Source: Humulus lupulus
Taxonomy: Eukaryota > Streptophyta > Magnoliopsida > Rosales > Cannabaceae
Length of the DNA stretch: 64,000 nt
Direction of reading: 5' to 3'
NCBI RefSeq assembly: GCF_963169125.1
Contig: NC_084802.1
Location: 35,796,607-35,860,606, forward strand
Made by a program: the position numbers and the translations under genes. Positions 25,014 through 35,214 of this stretch are shown here, piece after piece. The notes under the pieces were generated by a model. It saw only the letters and a program-made list of their open reading frames with translations. It did not search any database and was not told the DNA's origin. The first letter of the stretch is position 1. The number at the start of each line of letters is the position of its first letter.

Positions 25014-26760
25014 ATGGTGGGGATAAGCCCGAATGTAGCGAGCCACGCATTGAATATAGAAAAAATCTTTCCCCCGAAGCAACAAAAGCGAAGACAGCTG
25101 GACGAAGACAGAAAGAAAGCACTAAAGGAGGAAGTTGACAGGCTGAAAGCAAACAATTTCATTAGGGACACTTTTTACCCTGACTGGGTAGCCAATCCAG
25201 TGTTGGTCTTGAAGCCCAATGGGACGTGGAGAACCTGCATTGACTACTCAGACTTCAACAAGGCCTGCTCAAAAGACTGTTTTCCGCTGCCAAGAATTGA
25301 CCAGCTCGTGGATGCCACGGCGGGGCATGGCCTGATGTCGTTCATGGATGCCTATTCTGGATATAACCAGATTCCCATGCATGCCCCCGACCAAGAACAT
25401 ACGAGCTTCATTACAGATAAAGGGCTATACTGTTATAATGTTATGCCATTCGGACTCAAGAATGCTGGAGCCACGTACTAGCGGCTCGTAAACATGATGT
25501 TTTCAGAGCAAATAGGGAACAACATGGAAGTTTATGTTGATGACATGCTTGTAAAGTCTCAACTTAACAAGAACCATGTTGATGATCTCGAAGAGTGCTT
25601 TAGCGTACTCAGGAAATACAACATGAAGCTAAATCCTCAGAAGTGCACTTTTGGGGTATCTTCGGGAAAATTTCTGGGCTTTATTGTCAACTCTCGAGGG
25701 ATCGAGGCTAATCCCGACAAAATAAAGGCCCTGATTGATATGCCTTCACCTCGGAAGCATAAAGATGTCCAAAGCTTGACTGGCAGGATGGCCGCCCTGA
25801 GCAGATTCATCTCGAAGTCAACGGATCGTGGCCTTCCATTCTTCAACTTATTGAAAGGAAGTAAGAAGTTCGAATGGACTGAGGAGTGCGAGTTGGCCTT
25901 TCAAGAGCTCAAAAAGCACTTACCTGAACCGCCCATCCTATCGAAGCCTGAGATGGGAGAAGTATTGTTCCTATACCTCTCAACTACCGAACACGCGATA
26001 AGCGCGGTGCTCGTTCGAGAAGAAGAAAAATTGCAGAAACCCGTCTATTACATCAGCAAAAGATTACTGGGGGCAGAGTCAAGATATCCATTGATGGAAA
26101 AGCTTGCCCTCAGCCTAATCCACTCATCTCGCAAGCTCTGCCCCTACTTTCAAGCACATCTCATCCATGTACTGACAGATCAACCACTTAGGCAAGTCCT
26201 GTCTAAACCAGAGGCGTCAGGTCGGCTCCTTAAATGGGCTGTTGAGCTCGGACAGTTCGAGATCACTTACCATCCAAGAGCGACCATTAAGGCACAAGCC
26301 TTGGCAGACTTCATAGTGGAGTGCACTGGTATAGCCGACGACGAGGTAATAACCACGGCCCACGAGCTGTGGAAACTTTACGTCGACGGCTCGTCAAATG
26401 AAAATGGAGCGGGGGCAGGAGTTATTCTGATCACTCCTGCAGGGAGAAAATTCCACTCTGCTTTAAGATTTGGTTTTAAAGCATCTAATAATGAAGCTGA
26501 ATACGAGGCTCTACTTGCGGGACTACGAATAGCAAAAGAGCTCAAGGCCAAAGCTATACATTGCTACAGCGACTCCCAGCTCATGGTTAATCAAATCTTG
26601 GGGGAATACCAGGCTCGTGGCACAAGAATGGCAGCTTATCTGGCGAAGGCAAAATCCGCATTAGAGTATTTCGAGTTTTATGCAATCGAACAGGTTCCCC
26701 GAGAACAAAACTCAAATGCAGATGCCTTAGCTCGGCTTGCCACTTCCGCCGAAAATGAAG
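25014..26760 (+). pseudogene. E reverse transcriptase and RNase H region
   Basis: Reverse transcriptase motifs TCIDYSDFNKAC, DAYSGYNQI, MPFGLKNAGATY and YVDDML, then RNase H with DGSSNENGAG, EAEYEALL and SDSQLM. A TAG at 25479 replaces a conserved Gln just after GATY. Confidence 0.88.
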
Positions 26761-27029
26761 AGCTGAATGTTATACCCGTAGAACACCTATCAGCACCCAA
26801 CATTACTGAGCCAGACGAGGAAGATGTGTGTATGATTGAAACAGAACCAACCTGGATGAGTCCAATAGTTGATTATCTCGAAAATGGAATTCTTCCAAGA
26901 GATCGAAATCAAGCTCGAAGGTTGATGTATCAACTTCCTCGTTACACCATTCTGGATGGAAAGTTATACAGAAGAGGGTACTCCATGCCGCTTCCTAGAT
27001 GTGTAACTCCTCCCGAAGCTAAGAAGAGC

Positions 27030-28088
27030 ATTGAAGAAATTCATGAAGGGTTCTGCGGAGACCATACCGGGGGGCATAGCCTGTCCAAGAAGATTATACG
27101 CCAAGGATATTTCTGGCCAACCATTAAAACGGACTCTTTCGAGTACGTGAAAAAGTGAGACAAATGCCAGAGATTCGCAACGATACCCCGAGCTCCACCT
27201 TCCGATCTGACCATGTTGACATCCCCATGGCCTTTCGCGGTATGGGGCATCGACCTCATAGGCTCACTCCCAACTGGCAAAGGCGGAGTAAAATATGCTG
27301 TGGTCGCCGTTGATTACTTCACAAAATGGACAGAGGCTGAACCATTGGCGACCATAACTTCGAAAAAGATCCTTGATTTCGTGGTAAAGAACATCGTATG
27401 CCGATATGGAGTACCAAGAAAGATTGTATCTGATAACGGAACCCAGTTCGATTGCGACTTATTCACCAACTTTTGTGACAAGAACGGTATAATAAAGAGT
27501 TTTTCATCAGTGGCTCACCCTCAAGCGAATGGTCAGGTCGAAGCCGTTAACAAAACCCTCAAGAGTTCTCTAAAGAAGAAGTTGGAGGAGGCAAAGGGAC
27601 GATGGCCCGAGGAATTACCTCAAGTCCTTTGGGGATATAGAACTACAGCTCGGACATCAACGGGACATACCCCGTTCTCTCTAGCGTATGGATGCGAGGC
27701 AATGTTGCCCATCGAGGTCGAAATCCCAACGATCCGAACTCAAATTTACGATCAGGATTCAAATCACCCTCGGCTCGAAGAAACCCTAGACTTGATCGAA
27801 GAAAAAAGGGAAGAGGCTCAGCTGAGAAATGCTGCTTACCAGCAACGAACCACAAGATATTTCAATAAAAGGGTTCGAGATCGAAAGTTCGGAGTGGGAG
27901 ACCTGATTTTGAGACGCGTATTCTTAGCAACCTGAGATCCAGCAGATGGAGTGCTCGGGCCAAACTGGGAAGGACCATACCAGATAGAATCAGTCATCCG
28001 ACCTGGCGTATACAAACTTGCGAGATTAGATGGGAGCCTGATACCACGAGCATGGAATGACGAACACCTTAGACCATATTATCAATAG
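27030..28088 (+). pseudogene. E integrase region
   Basis: Zinc domain with GDHTGGH and a lost first Cys (TGA at 27156), DDE core with all three acidic residues visible, and a C-terminal barrel ending WNDEHLRPYYQ at 28088. A TGA at 27933 lies just before the barrel. Confidence 0.88.
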
Positions 28089-28314
28089 TGTAGGAAGTGT
28101 TGCCTGTAACCATGAATTTCTATCTGTACTAGTTTGTTTGTTTGATTGTTTGTTTCTGAATTTCATCAAATAAAAGGTCTGCTTTGTTTCACATGTAATG
28201 TATTTTTATTTTTGCAATCTCCCTTAATTTAATAACCTATGGTCACACTCATAGGATATTAAGGGGGCATCATTGGTATACATACCACCATCTTAAAAAT
28301 AAAAAATATATATA

Positions 28315-28540
28315 AAGTATTTGGATGTAACCAAGTACGCGATTTAGATAGTTCGGACATAACCGAATTATCAAAAACATAAAGTATTTGGATGTAACCA
28401 AATACGCGATCTTAGATAGTTCGGACATAACCGAATTATCAAAAACAAAGTATTTGGATATGACCAAATACGCGAGCTTAGATAGATCGGATATAACCGA
28501 CCATCAAGAACCTAAAATATTTGGAGTTAACCAGATGTGC
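28315..28540 (+). repeat. 65-bp tandem repeat with paired hairpins
   Basis: About 3.3 copies, at 28316, 28382, 28446 and a partial near 28512. Each full unit holds two inverted repeats with 6-nt loops: a TTTGG...CCAAA hairpin and a TTCGG...CCGAA hairpin. It lies in the noncoding 3' region just after pol. Confidence 0.82.
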
Positions 28541-29050
28541 AAACACAACAGGTTTGGAACAAACCAGCCAAATTATCGATCGATGATAAATGGGAGCCTA
28601 AACCTATTGCGAAATATGTCGAGATCGAGGCTGGAATATCTTAAAGAAAAATAGTTTCGAACTCATAACCTCGGAGGCAAAATACTGAGGATGAGGAAAA
28701 GTGACTAAAAAGATAACCAAATCATTCATATTACATACCATATAAGTACTTTCGAGTTCATGGTTAAAGTAATATCCGACCTTGATAAGTAACGAGGTCG
28801 GAAGCGGATAATTCGAATAAACTATGCATGAATGCATCGAATTTCGAGCCCAAGTCCAAACTATGTTTGTATGAATAAATAAACATAACCAGTTCATAAA
28901 TTTAAAAATATGCAAAATATTTCGAGCCAAGAAATATAAGGCATATAAAAGAATGGTAAAAGAAATTGTATCAGCCCCGTGGGCATATATTGAAATAGTT
29001 ACAGAAATAAGGGGACGCAGCCCCGATAACTGATCTCCCCGAGGTCAGAT
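28541..29050. other. E spacer between pol and antisense unit
   Basis: About 510 AT-rich bases with no convincing coding sequence. It lies between the convergent 3' ends of pol and the antisense gene. Confidence 0.5.
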
Positions 29051-32000
29051 TCAAGAGATAGGAGTCTCCTTGGCCTTCTCAGCATCAGTGGCACCGGCCC
29101 CCTTAGGAAGAATAGCATGGCTATCCTCCTGAGCTTCCTCCAAAACGGTGCCCGGAGCAGCCTTTTCCTTCTCGAGCTGCTCAGCCTTCTCCTTCTCAAG
29201 CCGTTCAGCCTCTTCCTTCTCGAGCCGGGCATTCCATCGTTCAAGAAGCGGCGCCTCGTGGGGACCCAAGAAGCTGGTGTCCAGCTCTTCGTTATAAGCC
29301 CACATCCGGTACATGGCTGAGTCGACCGCCTTTTCCTTCTTTTCTTTGTACTCGGCAGTAAGGCGAGCTTTGACATCCTCTATGAAGTCGAAGGTGGCGG
29401 CCTTGTCCTCTTCGAGCTTCTTATTGGTCTCCCGAAGCTGGGTGTTATCTTTCTTTTGCTCCTCGAGTTCAGTTTTCAGCTTTCCGAGCTCCTTGGCCAT
29501 ATCCTCACGCTCCTTAACCACTGCCTCGAGCTTAGTATTCGCCGCCTTCAGATCGTCGTTCGCTCTAAGGTGGAGGTCCCTCGCCTCTTGAGCATGAGTC
29601 CTGCTCAAATGGATCTCGTTGTTCAGCTCGTAATTGAGCTGGGCAGTAAAGGCAAGAGCCTGAAAAAAGGAAGAAACCTCCATTAGCCTCAGGACGGAGT
29701 GAATGTAAGCAAAAGGAATATAGAAGGATACTTACCGCGGCAGTGTGCTCGATACTCTTCTCGTACAGGACAGTGCGGTCTCGGGTGCCAGTTAGGCACT
29801 GCCACTGAGGAGCCTCGAAACTGCCGTAGCTCTGGCCGATCCGGGACATGACATCCGAAATCAGCGTAGATCCATGAGGTCCGGCAGCGTTGTCCACCAC
29901 ATATGAGTCCATATGGGTGGAGATGGTTAGCTTCTGAGCTCGAGAAGCAGAAGGTCTCTTGGCGAGCTGAGCAGAAGACGTTTGACCCACCACAGGAGGT
30001 TGGGATTCAACCACGACAGGAATACCAGCCTGCGAGGCCAGTGCCACCGCAGCGACGACGGCCTGCGAGGAAGGCATCGTCGTGGGGGCGCTGATCTGGC
30101 CAGTCGACATAGCAGCAGACCTCGAAGCCGGCGGGGGAGGAGGAGGCGTTTTCTTAGATCTCTTGGAGCCTTTCCCTGGCTGGCTGGTCTTCAGTGACCC
30201 TGCCCTGGGGCATTTGCTCCTCTTGGCGCCTGCATTGTCGATAAGGGCGTCGAGGTCGGAGTCCATCTCGCCTGCACAAGTCACAACACTGGGTCAGTAA
30301 AAGAGAAATGTACAGCAAGTAATTTCGGTATCAGACACATAGAGTGATGATGGAGGAAACCTAACTGGAACTCTCCCCCGAGCTCGAGCTTGGGGACCAT
30401 GAAATTCCCCCGTCTTCAAAGGAGGCCGGGGGAGTGCCTTCCCTATAAGTAGGGGATAACCTCGAAAGGTCCCTATAGTCATTGGTCCTGTACTGCACCG
30501 CTATCCCATTCCACACCTCGTCTGTGGTGTACATGGTATCATATTTCACGAGCCCACTATCGAACCTATGGACACAGTCGTCTACCCAACTCCATATGTA
30601 GAAGTGGTATCTATCTTATGGGCACGAGACTAACCTATTGGGCCTGTGTTCTAGTAGTGTGGGGGACCGCATCCTCGAGGTAGGGAGGACTTTACCTTCA
30701 TTTGAGTCTGAGCTCGAGGCTTCATCATTGGCCTCATTCCCGGACCGCGGACTCCTCAGACGAACTGGGAGTGTTGGCCTCCTCTCTCTCCTCGGAGGAA
30801 GGGCGCCTGTAGGCAGGGGCACCTCCTCCCAACGTTCGTATTTTTTATTAGACCAGTCAGAGGTTGACTAGCCTTCTCCCAATAACCCACAGGCTCGGAG
30901 CTTGCCCTCTTGAAGAAGATACGAAAGAGACCTCCTGCCGTAAGGAAGTCGGAGCAAGGCCTCTCTGTGCTCCCTCATTGCCTTGGTGGGGGAGGGACGC
31001 TGAAAATTAGCTGAAAGGCGAAATACATTTCAGCTAAGCATGGTCTTAAGGGCTGAAATTCCGAGCTCAATAAAATAATAAAAGTAACAAGAGTACTTAC
31101 GAATCCGCCTGAACGAACGATGTCGAGACAGGGACAGACCGTCTGTTCAGAAAAAAGCCTTTTTGGAGTCAGGAGGGTGGTTTGGAAGATCTTCAAAAAT
31201 CTTCGTCTCTTTGGGGTAGCTCGAAAGATAATAAAAACCATCTCCTCCCCGAGCTCGGGAGGGGTTACTCTTCAAACAAAAGAGATATAAAATCTCTTGG
31301 GGAGAAGGTCCTGTCCACCCCAGCTCGTGGAACAAGGACCTCAGGGCAGACAGCACCCTGTATGAATTGGTGTTGAGTTGGAATGGAGCCAACCCAACGA
31401 AATCAGTGAAGTCTCTGAAAAAGGACTTCAAGGGCAGCAGAGCTCCTGCCCTTATATGTTCCTGGCTACAGGCCGAATATTTCACACTGACGTCGCGGCC
31501 CCCTGGGGCGAAACAGCTCCGTTCATGACTAGTCGGGGCTCGACACTTCAGGGTGTCCAACGAACTAAGGCCATGGAGGGCCAAAATGTCAGTTATTTGG
31601 TCGGTGGTGGTAACCGAGCTCTGGTAGAGCTCGGCTTCGAACATCTCTCTCTGAGGCTGCGAGGATGAAGGTTCCGCCATTAAAGAAAATTGGAGTTCCC
31701 CTGGATGATATGCAACCGTGACTTTTAATGCAGGGTCGAGGGGAATTGGCCTATGTCCTGGGTTGGGCTCCGGATAGATGGCCTCCCGAAGAACTCTTCT
31801 CTTCTTTTCAATGACCTCGTCTATCTGACGGCGATAGTGGGCTCGAGTGTCCTCTTGCTGGCGCGCAAGCTCGTATTCTTGTATCCGACGCTGATTCCGG
31901 ACGAACAGCGATTCTGGGCTCGGAGATTTAGGCTCGTAAGGGATGGCTCGCAATGACCCCCACCGTCTTTCCAGATTCTGTGACATCTAACGAGAAAGAA

Positions 32001-32150
32001 AAAATGAGAAATCGTCGACTGAAGAAGAGGTTGCAAGAAAGAACTCACTGACTCGAACAGACCAGGATTCCTGCGTTTCTTTGGCCGAGAGAACATGCAC
32101 AGAGTAGAAACTGTGGCAAGGGGTTTCTGGGGATGTTTTTCTTCTTCTCT
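29051..32150 (-). CDS. E antisense gene unit (Transposase_28-like plus coiled coil), multi-exon
   Basis: Minus-strand unit between pol and the 3' LTR. The first exon starts at ATG 31986 (MSQNLERRWG). It contains GALLPLKSFFRDFTDFVGLA and PSPQEILYLFCLKSNPS, typical of the plant 'putative gypsy type transposon' domain. A donor site follows near 31100 (GTAAGT). The next exon, about 31010-30610, is acidic and Ser-rich. A third exon, 30271-29736, is Lys/Pro-rich with a possible basic nuclear signal (KGSKRSKK). After an intron at 29735-29660 the last exon, 29659-29051, is a long Glu/Lys coiled coil. Exon edges are read from GT/AG signals and unproven. Function unknown; similar extra ORFs are documented in Tat-lineage elements. 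Confidence 0.7.
29660..29735 (-). other. Likely intron before coiled-coil exon, E
   Basis: 76 nt on the minus strand, CCGCG|GTAAGTATCC to TTTTTTCAG|GCTCTTGCC. Matching introns are in H1 and H2. Confidence 0.68.
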
Positions 32151-32196
32151 TGCAAACGAGGAACAAAAGTGAAGGAGAAGATGAAGCCGGGTCTTG

Positions 32197-32204
32197 TATA
32201 TATA
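32197..32204 (-). promoter_or_regulatory. TATA box for E antisense unit
   Basis: TATATATA on the minus strand, about 210 bases upstream of ATG 31986 and outside the 3' LTR. Confidence 0.5.
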
Positions 32205-32449
32205 GGTGGGAGAACGGAATTAATCAGGAGCGTTGAATAAAATCCTCACTAGGTCGAACGGATGGGGATCAATGACAAGAAGGCGCCGAAAAGTTGTCAG
32301 ACGGACGATCGTGGGCGTGTTTCCCAGGTACTCAAGTACCTAAAATGAGCAATACCCAGCTGACGCGTGTCCATTTTCAAAGGTGTGACGGTACAGTTCC
32401 CAGAGAAAGTAGTTCAAAAGTTTCATTCTCTTAGGATTCGAACAAATAC

Positions 32450-32465
32450 TTTTGAAGGGGCAAGA
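32450..32465 (+). other. E polypurine tract
   Basis: TTTTGAAGGGGCAAGA directly before the 3' LTR. Confidence 0.75.
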
Positions 32466-33261
32466 TGTTATACCCAGATTTCGAGCCATGATAAATATGA
32501 CCTCGAAAGATGGATTCGCAACAAATGGTCTCGTAAGGATTGAAGTATGCTCCAGGATTGTATATCGAGCCTGCAAGGTACGATATATGACCTCGAATAT
32601 ATGAGCTCGAAACGATCTCGATCTCGAAAGGTAGTTCTGAGAACACATTCATCTTCGGGGACGACTTCGGATCGGGGGTCTCGAGCTAGATGTACGTACG
32701 ATCTCGAAAGACACGTGATCTCGAAAGATGCCATTAGCTCGAACAAAGACGTGAGACCTGAGATGCTAAAGCCTTAGAGATACGCGATAATCACCTTGAA
32801 TATTTACAAGTATTATAAATATGAGATATAATCCTCATTTATTAATATAAATCCCCTAGAATCGTGGGATATTATTTGATCAGTTATGCGTTTTCTGGTC
32901 TTCAGGGACGTTTCCTTTTATATCTGATTATAGGCATTTAAAGCCATTTATTTTATTCACAAAAGAGTAACTACCCAAAATATGTGGGATAGTATTCTGC
33001 ATCCTTCTCTATAAATAGAGAAGCCATGCACCATTGTAAAGGACGGAAATTCTGATCCTGGAGAGAAAACTCTGGAGAATTCATGCTAAAGAATTTTTCA
33101 GAGATAATCTTGAGATTAATAACAGAGACTCGTGGACTAGGCAGATTTAACTGCTGAACCACGTAAAAAATCGTGTGTTTGATTTGTTTGTTTCATTTGG
33201 CCATTGTCATTCATTGTTTTTGTGCTCTTCTTTTATCTGTTGACAAAAAACGGTGTCAACA
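32466..33261 (+). mobile_element. E 3' LTR
   Basis: 796 bp, the same length as the 5' LTR. About seven differences by hand count, mostly transitions, including two in the last 25 bases. Confidence 0.95.
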
Positions 33262-34738
33262 CAAAACATAATATTTTTGTTCTAAGCATGGATATGTACA
33301 ATTTAAGGACACATTTTACACAAAGAATATTATGTTTTTGCACTAATGAAGAACAAAGTGTAAATATGTGCTAACAATCCAAAATACATGATATTTAAGA
33401 TGAAAGAAGATATTTGAAGAAGAAAATTCCATAAACTTTGTTGCACAAAATAGGAAATCAACATACAAAATAAATACTATCTAGTTACATATTGTTTCAT
33501 CATCACCTTAATAATCTTAAAAAGATTAGAAACTCATAACTAGAATAGCAAATACAAACTAAAAATTACAAACATAAATAGGAAAATTTGGAGGATGAAC
33601 CCCCAAATTTTTCATCTAAAAATACATAGAAAATAACCAAAAAGAAGATGAAGAGAATAGAGAGGTTTTTTTAGTGTAGAACTTGTGGTATGGTAACCTC
33701 CTCCTAAAATTGACACCAAACTCCCTTATTTATAGCCAAAAAATGGTATTAAAATAATCAATTCAAATAATTAAATTGATTAAATTAATTGAACTAATTA
33801 TAATACGGCAAATAGGGGTAAATTATAGGGTATAATTATGATGTTTTGAGATAAAATGTGTAGAAAAGTGTGGGTAAAAAGTGGTATTTTTGGCAAAGGG
33901 GACAAGGGTATAAAAGTGTATTTGTTGGGCTTAAAAATTGGTGAAATGGCAGCATTTTGGCTGCTGGTGGCTGTTTTGGCATATGGGCCCAGGCGTGGCA
34001 AGGCAGGGAGTGTTCTTGGGGTCTTCGTTGGGCCTAGTGCATTAGGCTGGCTGGTGGGCCTGGTGAGCTGAAAGGCCTGGCAGGTGGAAATGTTTCAGGA
34101 CTCAGGAGGCAGGCGGGTGGTCTTGGTGACTTCGGCTGAGGCTTCATGCGGCTGGGAGGAAAGGGTGTTGGTGAAGGGGAGAAGCTGGTGAGGAGAAAGG
34201 AGGCATCACGACAGTGGGCCTGGAGGAGAATGTGGTTCGGATGGGTAGCTGATTGGGAGGTTTCGGAATGGGCCTGGGCTGGTGTTGAACTTGGGCATTG
34301 AAGGAAGCTTCACTTTCCTCATTTTTCTCATTTCTTTCTTCAAAAAGGCCACTTCTTTCTTTTGATTTCATTACTTCTCAAAGCCCAAAAAAAAAAACAA
34401 TATACTCCCTACAAAATAAATATTAAATAAATCATAATAAAATATTTCCAACTATTAATTAATCCTTTGAAAATATTAATTTTAATTTAATTTATATTTA
34501 ACATTTAAGCTCAATAATACAACATTTTTTTACCTCAAATTCAACAACAATAATTCAAATAATTAACTACAACATTTTACAACAAAATAACCATAAAAAC
34601 ACACAAAAATATATAAAATAATAAACCCCATAAATTCAAAATTACTTTAAAACTTAATAAATCAATTAAAAACTCAAGAATTAAGCAACAATTAGCACAT
34701 AAAAAGTGGTAAAATAACTCTATTTTGTAGAGTTATCA

Positions 34739-34883
34739 CCTTGTTTAGATAAGCAACCATCTTCAGACTCCTGGCCTGATATTCTCTGATGATTTGATTA
34801 ACAACTAGTTGAGAGTCATTGTATATCTCTAGTGACTTCACATTCACATCTTTGGCTAGTCTCAAACCTGCGAGAAACACTTC
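34739..34883 (-). pseudogene. H1 RNase H, middle piece
   Basis: Minus-strand remnant between two insertions. It reads FLAGLRLAKD, then YNDSQLVVNQI with the catalytic Asp, then REYQARSLKMVAYL. The domain is split by family-C and family-A LTRs inserted only about 140 bases apart. Confidence 0.85.
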
Positions 34884-35214
34884 TATAATGACCCAACTAC
34901 TCTAGACTTTTGGACCATTAACGAAAACTAGACATAAACACTAATTCTTAATAACACTTACAAGTGATAAAATCATAACTTTATTAAAACTTGTAAAAAC
35001 AAACGTTAAACTTACATAAAATATCAAGTAGGATATGGGATCCCATTGTTTTAAAATCAAAACATGACATAATTAAAAAGAGATTTACATAATAAAATGC
35101 GGAAAAATACATGTAAAAACCATAAGAAACAAAACTACATCCTCGAATCGAAACGCTCAGCTCTTGAATCCATTCCGCCTCAATACACATTCTCCAAGCT
35201 TCCAAGAACCTTTC

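Larger units (their letters stand above)
21891..28088 (+). pseudogene. E gag-pro-pol, single frame with seven stops
   Basis: One frame runs from ATG 21891 to TAG 28086-28088 without any shift; stops fall at 22608, 23328, 23478, 24954, 25479, 27156 and 27933. Domains in order: a Pro/Arg-rich N-terminus with a short coiled coil; gag core (GPAKSWFEKYKRHSITSW); a CCHC-like knuckle (CRFHRDTGHTTDEC, near 23920); aspartic protease with DNGSS (near 24384); reverse transcriptase (FMDAYSGYNQI, YVDDML near 25530); RNase H (YVDGSSNENGAGAG, NNEAEYEALLAGL, SDSQLMVNQI); integrase (GIDLIGSLP, SDNGTQF, VEAVNKTLK). The catalytic residues I could check are kept. The stop at 27156 replaces a zinc-binding Cys. 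Six of the seven stops fit C-to-T changes of CAG or CGA codons. Confidence 0.92.
21047..33261 (+). mobile_element. E: complete Tat-like Ty3/gypsy element
   Basis: 12,215 bp with 796-bp LTRs at both ends and perfect TSD CAAAA (21042-21046 and 33262-33266). Order: 5' LTR, primer site, gag-pro-pol in one frame (21891-28088), tandem repeats, antisense gene unit, polypurine tract, 3' LTR. The LTRs differ at about 7 positions by hand count (0.9%), so it is recent. It is structurally complete but its frame holds seven stops, so it is non-autonomous unless these are bypassed. Confidence 0.95.
20518..34738 (-). mobile_element. Family-C solo LTR inside H1 RNase H, hosting element E
   Basis: Plus-strand ends are TGATGGACCC and GAGTTATCA, with perfect TSD CCTTG (20513-20517 and 34739-34743). 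After removal of element E it is about 2.0 kb, close to the 2061 bp of the second copy at 55417-57477 in plus orientation. TG...CA ends, a 5-bp TSD, a TATA box (minus strand near 33730) and no internal domain point to a solo LTR of an unidentified LTR family. The minus-strand segment 33880-34380 is C-rich and proline-coding. Confidence 0.82.

Noticed and set aside
28315..28540. Possible CRISPR-like array
   Set aside because: Units are contiguous tandem repeats without unique spacers, in a plant retroelement.
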